64,000 bases of DNA from Variovorax gracilis (lineage in GTDB: Bacteria > Pseudomonadota > Gammaproteobacteria > Burkholderiales > Burkholderiaceae_C). A program made the translations under genes and the position numbers. Positions 52,700 through 61,013 of this stretch are shown here, piece after piece. The stretch covers positions 124,001 to 188,000 of the forward strand of contig NZ_JASZYF010000011.1 of assembly GCF_030317115.1 (NCBI RefSeq). The letters run 5' to 3'. The notes below the pieces were generated by a model. The model was not told where the DNA came from. It searched no databases and saw only the letters and a list, made by a program, of their open reading frames with translations. The stretch's first letter is position 1; the number at the start of each line of letters is the position of its first letter.

Positions 52700-52800
52700 A
52701 TTGCATCACTTGAATTGATGCATTAGATTTGCAGTTCAGTTTACCGAGCCAATTTCCCAAACCGCAAGCCAGTATTTGCATCATGTCAATTCATGCAATT
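52700..52800. promoter_or_regulatory. Paired operator-like inverted repeats before hsdS
   Basis: Two related dyads in an unusually AT-rich patch. Dyad 1 is TGCATCA (52702-52708) / TGATGCA (52716-52722) with a 7-bp spacer. Dyad 2 is TTGCAT (52776-52781) / ATGCAA (52793-52798), overlapping the hsdS start codon. Both begin TTGCATCA. This looks like an autoregulatory binding site for the restriction-modification operon, but no controller gene is visible beside it. Confidence 0.6.
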
Positions 52801-53385
52801 CAGATCGCATTGGGCGAGCTCGTCGGAATCAAGGCCGGCTATCCCTTCCGCGGCTCGATCGAAAACCTGCCCGGCGGGTCCGTGCGTGCCGTCCAGATGA
52901 AGGACTTGGACCCGGTCGAAGGCGTCGACTGGAACACGGTCATCCACACCCGGCTCGCCGGCCGCGGCCAGGCCGACTGGCTCGTTGCCGACGACCTGCT
53001 GTTCGTCTCGCGCGGGACGCGCTTCTACGCCGCCTGCATCGATCCGCCGCCCGGCCCCGCTGTCTGCGGCCCGCATCTCTTCCACCTGCGCGTGAAGCCC
53101 GGCGGCCGTCTGGTGCCGGCCTTCCTGGCGTGGCAGATCAACCAGCCGCCCTTCCAGCGAGAGCTGCAGCGTTCGGCCGAAGGCTCCAGCCAGTTGAGCG
53201 TGCGCCGGCCGGTGCTGGAGGCCTTGCCCATCGGCGTCCCGTCATGGGACGACCAGCGGCGCATCGTCGAACTGGCCCGTCTTGCGCGACGCGAGCGCCA
53301 GTTGCACCTCCAGATGCTGCGCAACCGCGAGCGGCTCTTCGAATCGATCGCGGAGTCGCTGGCAGCCGCCGACGGCAGCGGGTGA
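52783..53385 (+). CDS. hsdS: Half-size type I restriction specificity subunit
   Basis: 200 residues with one target-recognition domain (about 5-165, IALGELVGIKAGYPFRGSIE..., then SQLSVRRPVLEALPIGVP) and one C-terminal helix (DDQRRIVELARLARRERQLHLQMLRNRERLF). A usual HsdS has two TRDs and two such helices in about 400 residues, so this protein should dimerise and read a palindromic bipartite site. It lies first, 34 nt before hsdM, an uncommon order. Confidence 0.85.
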   Translation: MSIHAIQIALGELVGIKAGYPFRGSIENLPGGSVRAVQMKDLDPVEGVDWNTVIHTRLAGRGQADWLVADDLLFVSRGTRFYAACIDPPPGPAVCGPHLFHLRVKPGGRLVPAFLAWQINQPPFQRELQRSAEGSSQLSVRRPVLEALPIGVPSWDDQRRIVELARLARRERQLHLQMLRNRERLFESIAESLAAADGSG

Positions 53386-53419
53386 CGGGAACAACGCAAC
53401 AACAACCACAGGGAGAACC

Positions 53420-54934
53420 ATGATCCAAGCAACAGTCAGCCAGGAGAGCATCAATACCGCGGTGTGGAACGCCTGCGACATCTTCCGGGGCACAGTCGAC
53501 CCGAGCATCTACAAGGACCATGTCCTCGCCATGCTCTTCCTCAAGTACGTGTCGGACACGTGGCAGGACCACTGCGACAGCTACAAGAAGCAATACGCCC
53601 ATGCCGAGCCCGGCCTCATCGAGGAACTGCTGAAGACCGAGCGATTCGTGCTTCCGCCCGGTGCAGGCTTCGGCGCCTTGCACGCGGCGCGCTTCGAGCC
53701 CGGCAACGGCGAGCGCATCGACCGTGCCCTGCAGGCCGTCGAAGACGCCAACATGGGGAAGCTGCGCGACGTCTTCCAGGACATCGGCTTCAACGCCAGC
53801 AAGCTGGGCGGCGAACAGCAGAAGAACGACATCCTGCGCCACCTGCTGGAAGCCTTCGCGCAGCCCGAACTGGACCTGAGGCCGAGCCGCGTGCGCGACC
53901 CGGAGGTCATCGGCGACGCCTACGAGCACCTCATCAAGAGCTTCGCCGCCAGCAGCGGCAAGAAGGCCGGCGAGTTCTACACGCCGCCCGAGATATCCCG
54001 CCTCATGGCCCGCCTGATGGACCCGCAGGAGGGCGAGGAGATCTGCGACCCGGCCTGCGGCTCCGGCTCCTTGCTGCTCCAGTGCGGCCGCCTGATCCGC
54101 GGCCGCACCGGCGCGCGCCGCTACGCGCTCTTCGGGCAGGAAGCCATCGGCAGCACCTGGGCGCTTGCGAAGATGAACATGTTCCTGCACGGCGAGGACA
54201 ACCACCGCATCGAATGGGGCGACACCCTGCGCAACCCCAAGCTGCTGGACGTCGACGGCCGCCTGCGCCGTTTCGACGTCGTCGTCGCGAACCCGCCCTT
54301 CAGCCTGGAGAAGTGGGGCCATGAAAGCGCCGAGAGCGACCGGTTCGGCCGCTTCAGGCGGGGCGTGCCGCCGCGCACCAAGGGCGACTTCGCCTTCATC
54401 CTGCACATGGTCGAGACACTGAAGCCGGACACCGGCCGCATGGCGGTCGTGATGCCGCACGGCATCCTGTTCCGGGGTGGCGCGGAAGCCGCAATCCGCC
54501 GGAAGCTCATCGACGAGAACCTGCTCGACGCAGTGATCGGCGTGCCCGAAAAACTCTTCTTCGGCACGGGCATTCCGGCGGTTGTCCTGGTGTTCCGCAA
54601 GAACAAGAAGGACGACAAGGTTCTCTTCATCGATGCCAGCCGTGAATTCCAGGCAGGCAAGAACCAGAACTTGCTGCGCAGGGCCGACATCGAACGGATC
54701 CTCGAAACCTGTGCAGCGCGGCGGTCCGTGGAGCGGTACGCCAGCCTCGTCACGCTCGCCGAGATCGCGAACCAGGGCTACAACCTGAACATCGGTCGCT
54801 ATGTCGACCCCACGCGCGTCGCGCAGGACATCGACATGGCGGAGGTCTGGCGGGAGCGCATGGCGATCCGGGAGGAGTGGGCCGGCATCGAGGAACAGAT
54901 GGCCGGCTACCTGAAGGAGCTCGGATATGAGTGA
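53420..54934 (+). CDS. hsdM: Type I restriction-modification methyltransferase subunit
   Basis: 504-residue N6-adenine methyltransferase of a type I system. N-terminal HsdM_N helical domain (about 8-145), then GEFYTPPE (184-191), SAM motif I DPACGSGS (210-217) and catalytic motif IV NPPF (291-294). Everything needed for activity is present. GGGAG precedes the ATG at 53420. The stop overlaps a 40-codon leader ORF (ATGAGTGA) rather than hsdR. Confidence 0.95.
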   Translation: MIQATVSQESINTAVWNACDIFRGTVDPSIYKDHVLAMLFLKYVSDTWQDHCDSYKKQYAHAEPGLIEELLKTERFVLPPGAGFGALHAARFEPGNGERIDRALQAVEDANMGKLRDVFQDIGFNASKLGGEQQKNDILRHLLEAFAQPELDLRPSRVRDPEVIGDAYEHLIKSFAASSGKKAGEFYTPPEISRLMARLMDPQEGEEICDPACGSGSLLLQCGRLIRGRTGARRYALFGQEAIGSTWALAKMNMFLHGEDNHRIEWGDTLRNPKLLDVDGRLRRFDVVVANPPFSLEKWGHESAESDRFGRFRRGVPPRTKGDFAFILHMVETLKPDTGRMAVVMPHGILFRGGAEAAIRRKLIDENLLDAVIGVPEKLFFGTGIPAVVLVFRKNKKDDKVLFIDASREFQAGKNQNLLRRADIERILETCAARRSVERYASLVTLAEIANQGYNLNIGRYVDPTRVAQDIDMAEVWRERMAIREEWAGIEEQMAGYLKELGYE

Positions 54935-55049
54935 TGCCGGGTTCCACGCTCAGCAGCGACTTCGCTACAATTGCGGCAACACGACCGCCACGCCTCTGCT
55001 CATGCATGCGCAACCTTGGCGGTCTTTTCTTTTGTGCGGGCGATTCTGA
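54927..55049 (+). CDS. 40-residue leader ORF between hsdM and the Abi gene
   Basis: Starts at an ATG overlapping the hsdM stop by 8 nt and ends in TGA overlapping the Abi ATG by 1 nt (TGATG). The predicted peptide (MSDAGFHAQQRLRYNCGN...) has no recognised domain. It reads straight through the hairpin at 54983-55024, so translating ribosomes would open that structure. It may be a leader peptide or the remnant of a gene interrupted by insertion. Coding status is inferred from the junctions only. Confidence 0.5.
   Translation: MSDAGFHAQQRLRYNCGNTTATPLLMHAQPWRSFLLCGRF
54966..55034 (+). ncRNA. Possible AbiF-associated small RNA / hairpin with T-tail
   Basis: A -10-like TACAAT (54966-54971) precedes a compact element. 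An 8-bp perfect stem GACCGCCA (54983-54990) / TGGCGGTC (55017-55024) encloses a 26-nt loop with an ATGCAT palindrome, followed by TTTTCTTTT. It ends 15 nt before the Abi gene. A structured RNA upstream of abiF genes (abiF motif) has been described, and position and shape here agree. It could instead be a simple attenuator. Class assignment is tentative. Confidence 0.5.
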
Positions 55050-55981
55050 TGGCGACCGCGCCTTCTCCAGCGCCGTACGCGAAACCTGCCCTGACGTTCG
55101 AGGGACAGCTCGCCGTTGTTCAAGCGCGCGGCTTGATCGCCAACAACCGGGACGCGGCATTTGCAGCGTTCTCTTCAATCAGCTACTACCGCCTGAGCGG
55201 CTATTGGTACCCGTTTCGCTTGCGCGCTGCAGACGGAGCAGTTTCCGAGGACTTCGAGCGCGGGGCCTATCTTGAGAGCGTTCTGCGTCTCTACGAATTC
55301 GACCGGCGGCTTCGGTTGCTGGTGCTCGACGCATTGGAGCGTGCGGAGGTCGCGCTGCGCACGGCGGTCGCCTATCAACTTGGCCATCATTACGGCGCGT
55401 TGGGACATGAAGACGCGGCGACCTTCCACCCCAGCTTCGATCACGCTGCCTGGATCGACAAACTTCACGGAGAGGCACGTCGCTCACAGGACGCGTTTGT
55501 GACCCACTACCGCCGCCGCTACACGAATTTCCCGGCGCTGCCAGTCTGGATGCTGACCGAAGTCATGAGCTTGGGCAGCCTGTCACGCCTCGTCCGGAGC
55601 CTCAAGGCAGAGGACAAGAGAGCCGTTGCCACACGCTTTCACCTCCATCCAAAGCGCCTCGAGAACTGGCTGCATGTGCTGACGTATGTTCGCAATGTGT
55701 GTGCGCATCACAGCCGTCTATGGAATCGCGAGTTGGCCATCCGGCCCGACCTCAAGGGCGGCGCCGATTGGCTTCCACCGGTGACTCCGCGCAACGACCG
55801 TGTCTTCTATGTCCTGCTCATGTTGCGTCATCTGCTGCGGTGTTGCGGCAATGGAGATGATTGGGCGAAGTCCTGTGAAGCGCTGCTGCTTTCGATGACT
55901 TCGAATTCGCGATGGAGGATCGCGATGGGATTTCCGGAGGCTTGGACGAGCCATCCTCAATGGGTGTCGGAGCGCAAATGA
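55049..55981 (+). CDS. Abi_2 (AbiF/AbiD-like) abortive-infection protein, HEPN motif
   Basis: 310 residues. The family core begins at PALTFEGQLAVVQARGLI and continues with SSISYYRLSGYWYPFR and YEFDRRLRLLVLDALERAEVALRT. The HEPN ribonuclease motif R-x4-H is Arg215-His220 in VRNVCAHHSRLWNR. Abi_2 proteins abort phage growth, probably by cutting RNA. It has no ribosome site of its own (stop/start TGATG) and its stop overlaps hsdR (ATGA), so it is made with the restriction subunits. GC is visibly lower than in hsdM and hsdR. Confidence 0.92.
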   Translation: MATAPSPAPYAKPALTFEGQLAVVQARGLIANNRDAAFAAFSSISYYRLSGYWYPFRLRAADGAVSEDFERGAYLESVLRLYEFDRRLRLLVLDALERAEVALRTAVAYQLGHHYGALGHEDAATFHPSFDHAAWIDKLHGEARRSQDAFVTHYRRRYTNFPALPVWMLTEVMSLGSLSRLVRSLKAEDKRAVATRFHLHPKRLENWLHVLTYVRNVCAHHSRLWNRELAIRPDLKGGADWLPPVTPRNDRVFYVLLMLRHLLRCCGNGDDWAKSCEALLLSMTSNSRWRIAMGFPEAWTSHPQWVSERK

Positions 55982-58900
55982 TTGACTTTTCGATTGCGGG
56001 CGAGCATTGCGGGTGTCATATCCCGGCGCTGCGCCTGCTCTGCAACCTGGGCTGGCGCTACCTGAGCGCCGCTGCATGCCTCGAACTCCGAGGCGGAAGA
56101 ACCCGTGAGCTTGTCCTCAGGCCCCGGCTCGTCGAGTATCTGCAGACGCGCCGCTTCGACTACAAGGGCAGCTCGCATCCGCTGTCCGCGGGCGCGATCG
56201 AGCAGATCCTGCGCGAACTCACCACCATCGGCCTGAGCGATGGCCTGCTGGCCGCCAACGAGCGGCTCTACGCCAAGCTCGCCTACGGCATCACCGTCGC
56301 CGAGTTCATGCCCGACGGCAAGAAGCACCAGCCGACCATTTCCCTCATCGACTGGACCGACCCCGCTGCGAACCGCTTCGAAGTGACCGAGGAACTGCGC
56401 GTGCTCTCCAGCCAGGGCACCCACCACCGAGCGCCGGACATCGTAGGCTACGTCAACGGCATTCCGCTCGTGGTGATCGAGGCCACGCCGCCGAACGGCC
56501 CGCGCGGCGACAGCGACGCGACGGTGCGCGAAGGCATCCGCCAGCACCTGCGCAACCAGCTCGACGACGAGGTGCCGGATCTCTTCGTCCATGCGCAGCT
56601 GCTGCTCGCCATCAGCCCGAGCGATGGCCGCTACGCCACCACGCGCACGCCGGCCGAGTTCTGGGCGCGCTGGAGCAAGGAGGAGGAATTCGAGGACGCG
56701 CACATCCAGGCGCTGAAGAACAAGCCGCTGTCCGCCGAGACCCATGCGGCCCTCTTCGAAGGCAAGCCCGCCGACCTGCGCGAGCGTTTCGAGCTGCTGT
56801 GGGCGCTGCCCGCATCGCCCAACGCGCTGGATCGCCTGCTCGTGGGCCTGCTCACGCCGACCCGCCTGCTGGCGCTGCTTCGCGGCTTCGTGCTGTTCGA
56901 CCGCAAGGCCGGGAAGATCATCGCGCGCCACGCGCAGTTCTTCGGCGTGCGTGCATTGCTGAAGCGCCTCGCCCTGCTGCGGGCCGACGGCTCGCGCGAG
57001 GGCGGCGTCGTCTGGCACACCGCCGGCTCGGGCAAGAGCCTGACGATGGTGTTTCTCGCCAAGGCCCTGCTGCTGGACGACGCCCTCAAGGAGAGCCGCG
57101 TGGTGGTCGTGACCGACCGGCTGGACCTGGAGCGCCAGCTCGCCCGCAACTTCATGGCCAGCGGCGCTTTCGGCTCGTCGATCGCCGCGCAGAAGGAAGG
57201 CGAGCGCAGCAAGGCCGTGTCGGGCCGCGACCTGGCGAGCCGCATCGGCCGGGGCACCGAGCGGATCACCTTCGCACTCGTTCAGAAGTTCCTGACCGCG
57301 TCGCGCCTGCCGGAGTGCCGCAACGGTTCGCCCGACGTCATCGTGCTGGTGGACGAAGGGCATCGCAGCCACGGCGGCGAGATGCACGAGCGCATGAAAA
57401 GGGCATTGCCGCGTGCCGCCTACGTGGCCTTTACCGGCACACCGCTGCTGAGGAAGGAGAAGACGGCGGGCAGGTTCGGCCCCATCGTGCACGCCTACAC
57501 GATGCAGCGCGCGGCGGAAGACGGGATGGTCGTGCCGCTGCTCTACGAGGAGCGCATGCCCGAACTCGCGATCGACGCGCAGGCGGTGGACCGCTGGTTC
57601 GGCAAGATCACCGCCGGCCTCCCCGATGTGCAGCGCGCCGACCTGAAGAAGAGGTATGCCAGTCGCGTGGCCGTGCACGGCGCCGCCCGGCGCATCGAGT
57701 TGATCGCCTGGGACATCGCCACGCATTTCAGCGAAACCATCCGGAAGGTCGCGCCGGGGCTCAAGGGCCAACTCGCCACGGCCAGCAAGCGCGATGCGAT
57801 CCGCTACAAGAAGGCGCTCGACGCCACGGGGCTGGTCACCAGCGCGGTCGTGATCTCGCCGCCGGATGCGTCGGAGGGACACACCGGAGCCGGCCCGGCA
57901 GACGAAGAGGCAATGTCCGAGGTCCAGGCGTGGTGGCGGCAGCACATGCAGATACCCGGCCGCGACGCGGCGCAGTACGAGAGGCAGGTGCTGCACGCCT
58001 TCGCCTCCGAGGGCGATCCCGACCTGCTCATCGTGGTCGACCGCCTGCTCACGGGCTTCGACGAACCACGCAACGCCGTGCTCTACATCGACAAGCCGCT
58101 CGAAGGCCACACGCTGATCCAGGCCGTGGCCCGCGTGAACCGCCTGCACGGCGCCAAGCATCATGGACTGCTGGTCGACTACCGCGGCATCCTCAAGGAA
58201 CTGGACACGGCGGTTCGCGCCTACCAGGACCTGGCGACGCGCACGCAAGGCGGATTCGACGTGGAGGACCTCGACGGCCTCTATGTCCCGATCGGCACCG
58301 AGACCCGGCGACTGCCGGCGCTGCATCAGGCGGTGTGGGACATCTTCCGGGGCGTGCCCGACCGCGAAGATCCCGAGCAGCTTCGCCAGGCCCTGAGCCC
58401 GCGCTTCGCGAGCGATGGCCGCATCGAATACGACGATCGGCAGAAGCTGCGCGACGACTTCTCCGCCGCGCTCACGGCCTTCGGCAGGTGCCTGCAGACC
58501 GCGCTGTCATCGCGCGGCTTCTTCGACGACGGCGCAGTCTCCGAAGCGCAGATCGCGCGCTACAAGCAGGATCTGCGTCTGCTGCGCGAGGTGCGCCAGA
58601 CCGCGCGGCGCGACGCCATGGAAACGGAGCCCGGCGCGTACGACGCGCAGCTTCGCAAGCTGGTCGACCGGCAGGTGATGGGCACCGAGGTGCGGGAGCC
58701 GGACGGCAGCTACGTGGTCCATCGGCTGGCCGAGACGGAAAGCGCCGAAGCCTGGTCGGACGACAGGACGCGCAACGAGGCCGCCTTGCTCAGGACCCGC
58801 TTGCGCAAGACCATCGAGTTGGACCTGGCAGGTGATCCCTACGCGCAGAACGCGTTTTCCGATCTGTTGAAGAAAGCCGTCGCGGAGGCCGAGGCGATGT

Positions 58901-59298
58901 TCGACCTCCCGCGCAAGCAGTACGCTCTTCTGCGCGAATTCGAGCATCGCGTGGAAGCCCGCGCCGCGCCGGGCATGCCGGACGAACTCGCTGCCCATCC
59001 GGAAGCACGGGCGTACTTCGGCGCGATCCTGATGGTGCTGGGCGACGAGGCCGTGGAATCGCTCGATGCGACGCGGCGCAAGGGCCTGGTCGAAGATGCG
59101 CTGGCCATCAGCGAGGTGGTTCAACTCGCGAAGGCCGAGCACTCGCTGAATCCGCAGAGCATCGAAGCAGCCATCCGGAGGGGCCTGCTACCCCGGCTCT
59201 ATGGCCCCCTGGGGCTGGACAAGGCCCGCGAAGTGATCGGCCATGTATGGCGGATCACCCAGAACGGGTTGAGCCGACAGGCCCCGCTCAGCTCTTGA
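55978..59298 (+). CDS. hsdR: Type I restriction subunit HsdR with altered nuclease motif
   Basis: 1106 residues. The N-terminal nuclease domain has Asp154 (PDIVGYVNG) and Glu168, but the expected Lys of ExK is Thr170 (VVIEATPP instead of VVIE-x-K). The translocase is complete: Walker A HTAGSGKS (347-354), DEGH (459-462), TGTP (486-489) and a late VVDRLLTGFDEP / AVARVNRLHG. DNA pumping should work while cleavage is doubtful. The start ATG overlaps the Abi stop. The 3' end overlaps the convergent VOC gene by 11 nt. Confidence 0.94.
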   Translation: MIDFSIAGEHCGCHIPALRLLCNLGWRYLSAAACLELRGGRTRELVLRPRLVEYLQTRRFDYKGSSHPLSAGAIEQILRELTTIGLSDGLLAANERLYAKLAYGITVAEFMPDGKKHQPTISLIDWTDPAANRFEVTEELRVLSSQGTHHRAPDIVGYVNGIPLVVIEATPPNGPRGDSDATVREGIRQHLRNQLDDEVPDLFVHAQLLLAISPSDGRYATTRTPAEFWARWSKEEEFEDAHIQALKNKPLSAETHAALFEGKPADLRERFELLWALPASPNALDRLLVGLLTPTRLLALLRGFVLFDRKAGKIIARHAQFFGVRALLKRLALLRADGSREGGVVWHTAGSGKSLTMVFLAKALLLDDALKESRVVVVTDRLDLERQLARNFMASGAFGSSIAAQKEGERSKAVSGRDLASRIGRGTERITFALVQKFLTASRLPECRNGSPDVIVLVDEGHRSHGGEMHERMKRALPRAAYVAFTGTPLLRKEKTAGRFGPIVHAYTMQRAAEDGMVVPLLYEERMPELAIDAQAVDRWFGKITAGLPDVQRADLKKRYASRVAVHGAARRIELIAWDIATHFSETIRKVAPGLKGQLATASKRDAIRYKKALDATGLVTSAVVISPPDASEGHTGAGPADEEAMSEVQAWWRQHMQIPGRDAAQYERQVLHAFASEGDPDLLIVVDRLLTGFDEPRNAVLYIDKPLEGHTLIQAVARVNRLHGAKHHGLLVDYRGILKELDTAVRAYQDLATRTQGGFDVEDLDGLYVPIGTETRRLPALHQAVWDIFRGVPDREDPEQLRQALSPRFASDGRIEYDDRQKLRDDFSAALTAFGRCLQTALSSRGFFDDGAVSEAQIARYKQDLRLLREVRQTARRDAMETEPGAYDAQLRKLVDRQVMGTEVREPDGSYVVHRLAETESAEAWSDDRTRNEAALLRTRLRKTIELDLAGDPYAQNAFSDLLKKAVAEAEAMFDLPRKQYALLREFEHRVEARAAPGMPDELAAHPEARAYFGAILMVLGDEAVESLDATRRKGLVEDALAISEVVQLAKAEHSLNPQSIEAAIRRGLLPRLYGPLGLDKAREVIGHVWRITQNGLSRQAPLSS

Positions 59299-59713
59299 CG
59301 AGCACCATCCACGACACTCCGAAGCGATCCGCCACCATGCCGAAGGCCGGCGAGAAGAAGGTCTTGGCCAACGGCATCTGCACCTGCCCGCCCTCGCCCA
59401 GCGCAGCGAACAGTCGGTTGGCTTCGGCTTCGTCTTCCGCGAGCAGGGAGAGCGAGAAACCCTGGAACACGGGCTTGCCCGTGTTGCGGCCATCGGAGGC
59501 CATGAGCGTCGTGCCGCCCACGGTGAAGCTCGCGTGCATCACCTTGTCTCCGGGGATCGGCGTGCCATCGGTGGCGCATCCTTCGCCGGCCTGGGGCTCC
59601 GGGTTCTCCTTGAAGCGCATCAGCATCGTGACCTCGGCGCCCACGGCCTTGCGATAGAACTCGAGCGCCTCTTCGCAGCGGCCGTCGAAGAAAAGATAGG
59701 ACTGGACTTCCAT
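59288..59713 (-). CDS. PhnB-like VOC superfamily protein
   Basis: 141 residues, the PhnB/3-demethylubiquinone methyltransferase-like VOC fold: MEVQSYLFFDGRCEEALEFYRKAVGAEV, HASFTVGGTTLMASD, FFSPAFGMVADRFGVSWMVL. Function is unknown; such proteins bind small molecules. It is the second gene after the 134-residue VOC gene and probably under the divergent TetR repressor. Confidence 0.9.
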   Translation of the reverse strand: MEVQSYLFFDGRCEEALEFYRKAVGAEVTMLMRFKENPEPQAGEGCATDGTPIPGDKVMHASFTVGGTTLMASDGRNTGKPVFQGFSLSLLAEDEAEANRLFAALGEGGQVQMPLAKTFFSPAFGMVADRFGVSWMVLVKS

Positions 59714-59761
59714 GATGTTCTCCTTGCAGATGGTGAGAGGGGTGAGGGGGATCGTGGTGGA

Positions 59762-60166
59762 TCAGCTCTGCGGCGGCATGGCGCTCATGTGCACCAGCTC
59801 CCACATGTGGCCGTCGAGATCCTGATAGCCATGCTGGTACATGAAGCCGTGGTCCTGCGGCTTGTTCGGCGTGGTGCCGCCGGCGGCCAGCGCCTTGGCG
59901 ACCATCTCGTCGACCTGGGCGCGGCTCTCGCAGGAGAGGCACAGCAGCACCTCGGTGGTCTTCGTCGCATCGGCGATCGGCTTCGGCGTGAAGGTCTTGA
60001 AGTAGCTCTCGACCAGCAGCATCACGTAGATGTCGTCGGACACGATCATGCAGGTGGCGTTCTCGTCCGTGAACTGCGGGTTGAACTTGTAGCCGAGTCG
60101 GGTGAAGAACGCGACCGACCGGTCGAGGTTCTTGACGGGGAGATTCACGAAGATCTGGGTCGCCAT
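59762..60166 (-). CDS. VOC/glyoxalase-like protein
   Basis: 134 residues: MATQIFVNLPVKNLDRSVAFFTRLGYKF, CMIVSDDIYVMLLVES, then HGYQDLDGHMWELVHM with the metal-type Glu. This is a dimeric VOC fold often annotated as lactoylglutathione lyase-like; the actual substrate is unknown. It is divergent from tetR over a 91-bp gap holding a clear palindrome. Confidence 0.9.
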   Translation of the reverse strand: MATQIFVNLPVKNLDRSVAFFTRLGYKFNPQFTDENATCMIVSDDIYVMLLVESYFKTFTPKPIADATKTTEVLLCLSCESRAQVDEMVAKALAAGGTTPNKPQDHGFMYQHGYQDLDGHMWELVHMSAMPPQS

Positions 60167-60204
60167 GGGGTTCCTTCGAAGCCTCGAATGAGGGAAGATG
60201 TGTC

Positions 60205-60220
60205 ACGTTGTGTACAACGT
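60205..60220. promoter_or_regulatory. TetR-type operator palindrome
   Basis: ACGTTGT-GT-ACAACGT, a 7-bp inverted repeat with a 2-bp centre, midway between the VOC gene and tetR. A second short dyad (TGGAC/GTCCA) lies at about 60244-60256, just before the tetR start. Confidence 0.65.
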
Positions 60221-60257
60221 CCACAAGACGATAGCAAAGATAATGGACGCTGTCCAC

Positions 60258-60917
60258 ATGAAAGACTCGATGCCCATCCCGATCGCTCCCAGCCCTCCTC
60301 CGCGTAGCACTTACCGGCATGGCGACCTGCGGCGCGCGTTGCTGGAGTCGGGTGTCGAACTCGCGCGCAGCGGCGGCCCCGATGCGGTGGTGCTGCGCGA
60401 GGCCACGCGCCGTGCAGGCGTGGTTCCCAATGCGGCGTACCGGCACTTCGCGAGCCGGCAGGCACTGTTGCAGGCGGTGCGTGCGGCAGCCCTTGCCGCC
60501 GTCGCCGTCGCCATGGAGGCCGAACTCTCGGCCTTGCAGCCCACACGCAAGCCGGCGGACTTCGCACGTGCGAGCGTGCGCGCAGTGGGTACGGGCTACC
60601 TGCGATTTGCGCAGGCCGAGACCGGCCTGTTCCGCACGGCTTTCGCGACGACGGTGGATGTGGAGGATGTGCCCGCCGAGACCAAGAGCGGCCAGAGCGG
60701 CATGAATCCGTTCGAGTTGCTGGGCGCTGCGTTGGATCGACTTGTCGATGCGGGCGTGATGCCGCCCGAGCGCCGTCCTGGCGCCGAGTTCCTCGCCTGG
60801 TCAGCCGTGCACGGACTGGCGCTGCTCATCATCGACGGGCCCTTGCGCGGCATGCCGCGAGAGCAGACCGATGCGCTGGGGCAGCGGCTGCTCGACATGG
60901 TGGAGAAGGGGCTGTAG
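60258..60917 (+). CDS. TetR/AcrR family transcriptional regulator
   Basis: 219 residues. The helix-turn-helix is at about 20-65 (HGDLRRALLESGVELARSGG, LREATRRAGVVPNAAYRHFASRQALLQAV). The C-terminal ligand domain ends in FLAWSAVHGLALLIIDGPL, the TetR_C / WHG-like type. It probably represses itself and the divergent VOC genes through the palindrome at 60205. The start is taken at 60258; several in-frame Met codons make this approximate. Confidence 0.9.
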   Translation: MKDSMPIPIAPSPPPRSTYRHGDLRRALLESGVELARSGGPDAVVLREATRRAGVVPNAAYRHFASRQALLQAVRAAALAAVAVAMEAELSALQPTRKPADFARASVRAVGTGYLRFAQAETGLFRTAFATTVDVEDVPAETKSGQSGMNPFELLGAALDRLVDAGVMPPERRPGAEFLAWSAVHGLALLIIDGPLRGMPREQTDALGQRLLDMVEKGL

Positions 60918-61013
60918 GCCGCCGATCGGGCTAGGGCCCGCCCCCCTGCGCAACGACGCGCAAACAGTGCTTCAATTGCCTTCCTGCTCCCACGGCCGGC
61001 CATGGAGACACGA

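Noticed and set aside
55957..58326. Minus-strand frame of about 790 codons opposite hsdR
   Set aside because: Antisense shadow; hsdR motifs are intact on the plus strand.
52690..59300. Defence region as part of a prophage, transposon or integrative element
   Set aside because: No integrase, transposase, tRNA gene or flanking direct repeat was seen. Only composition and gene content suggest transfer.
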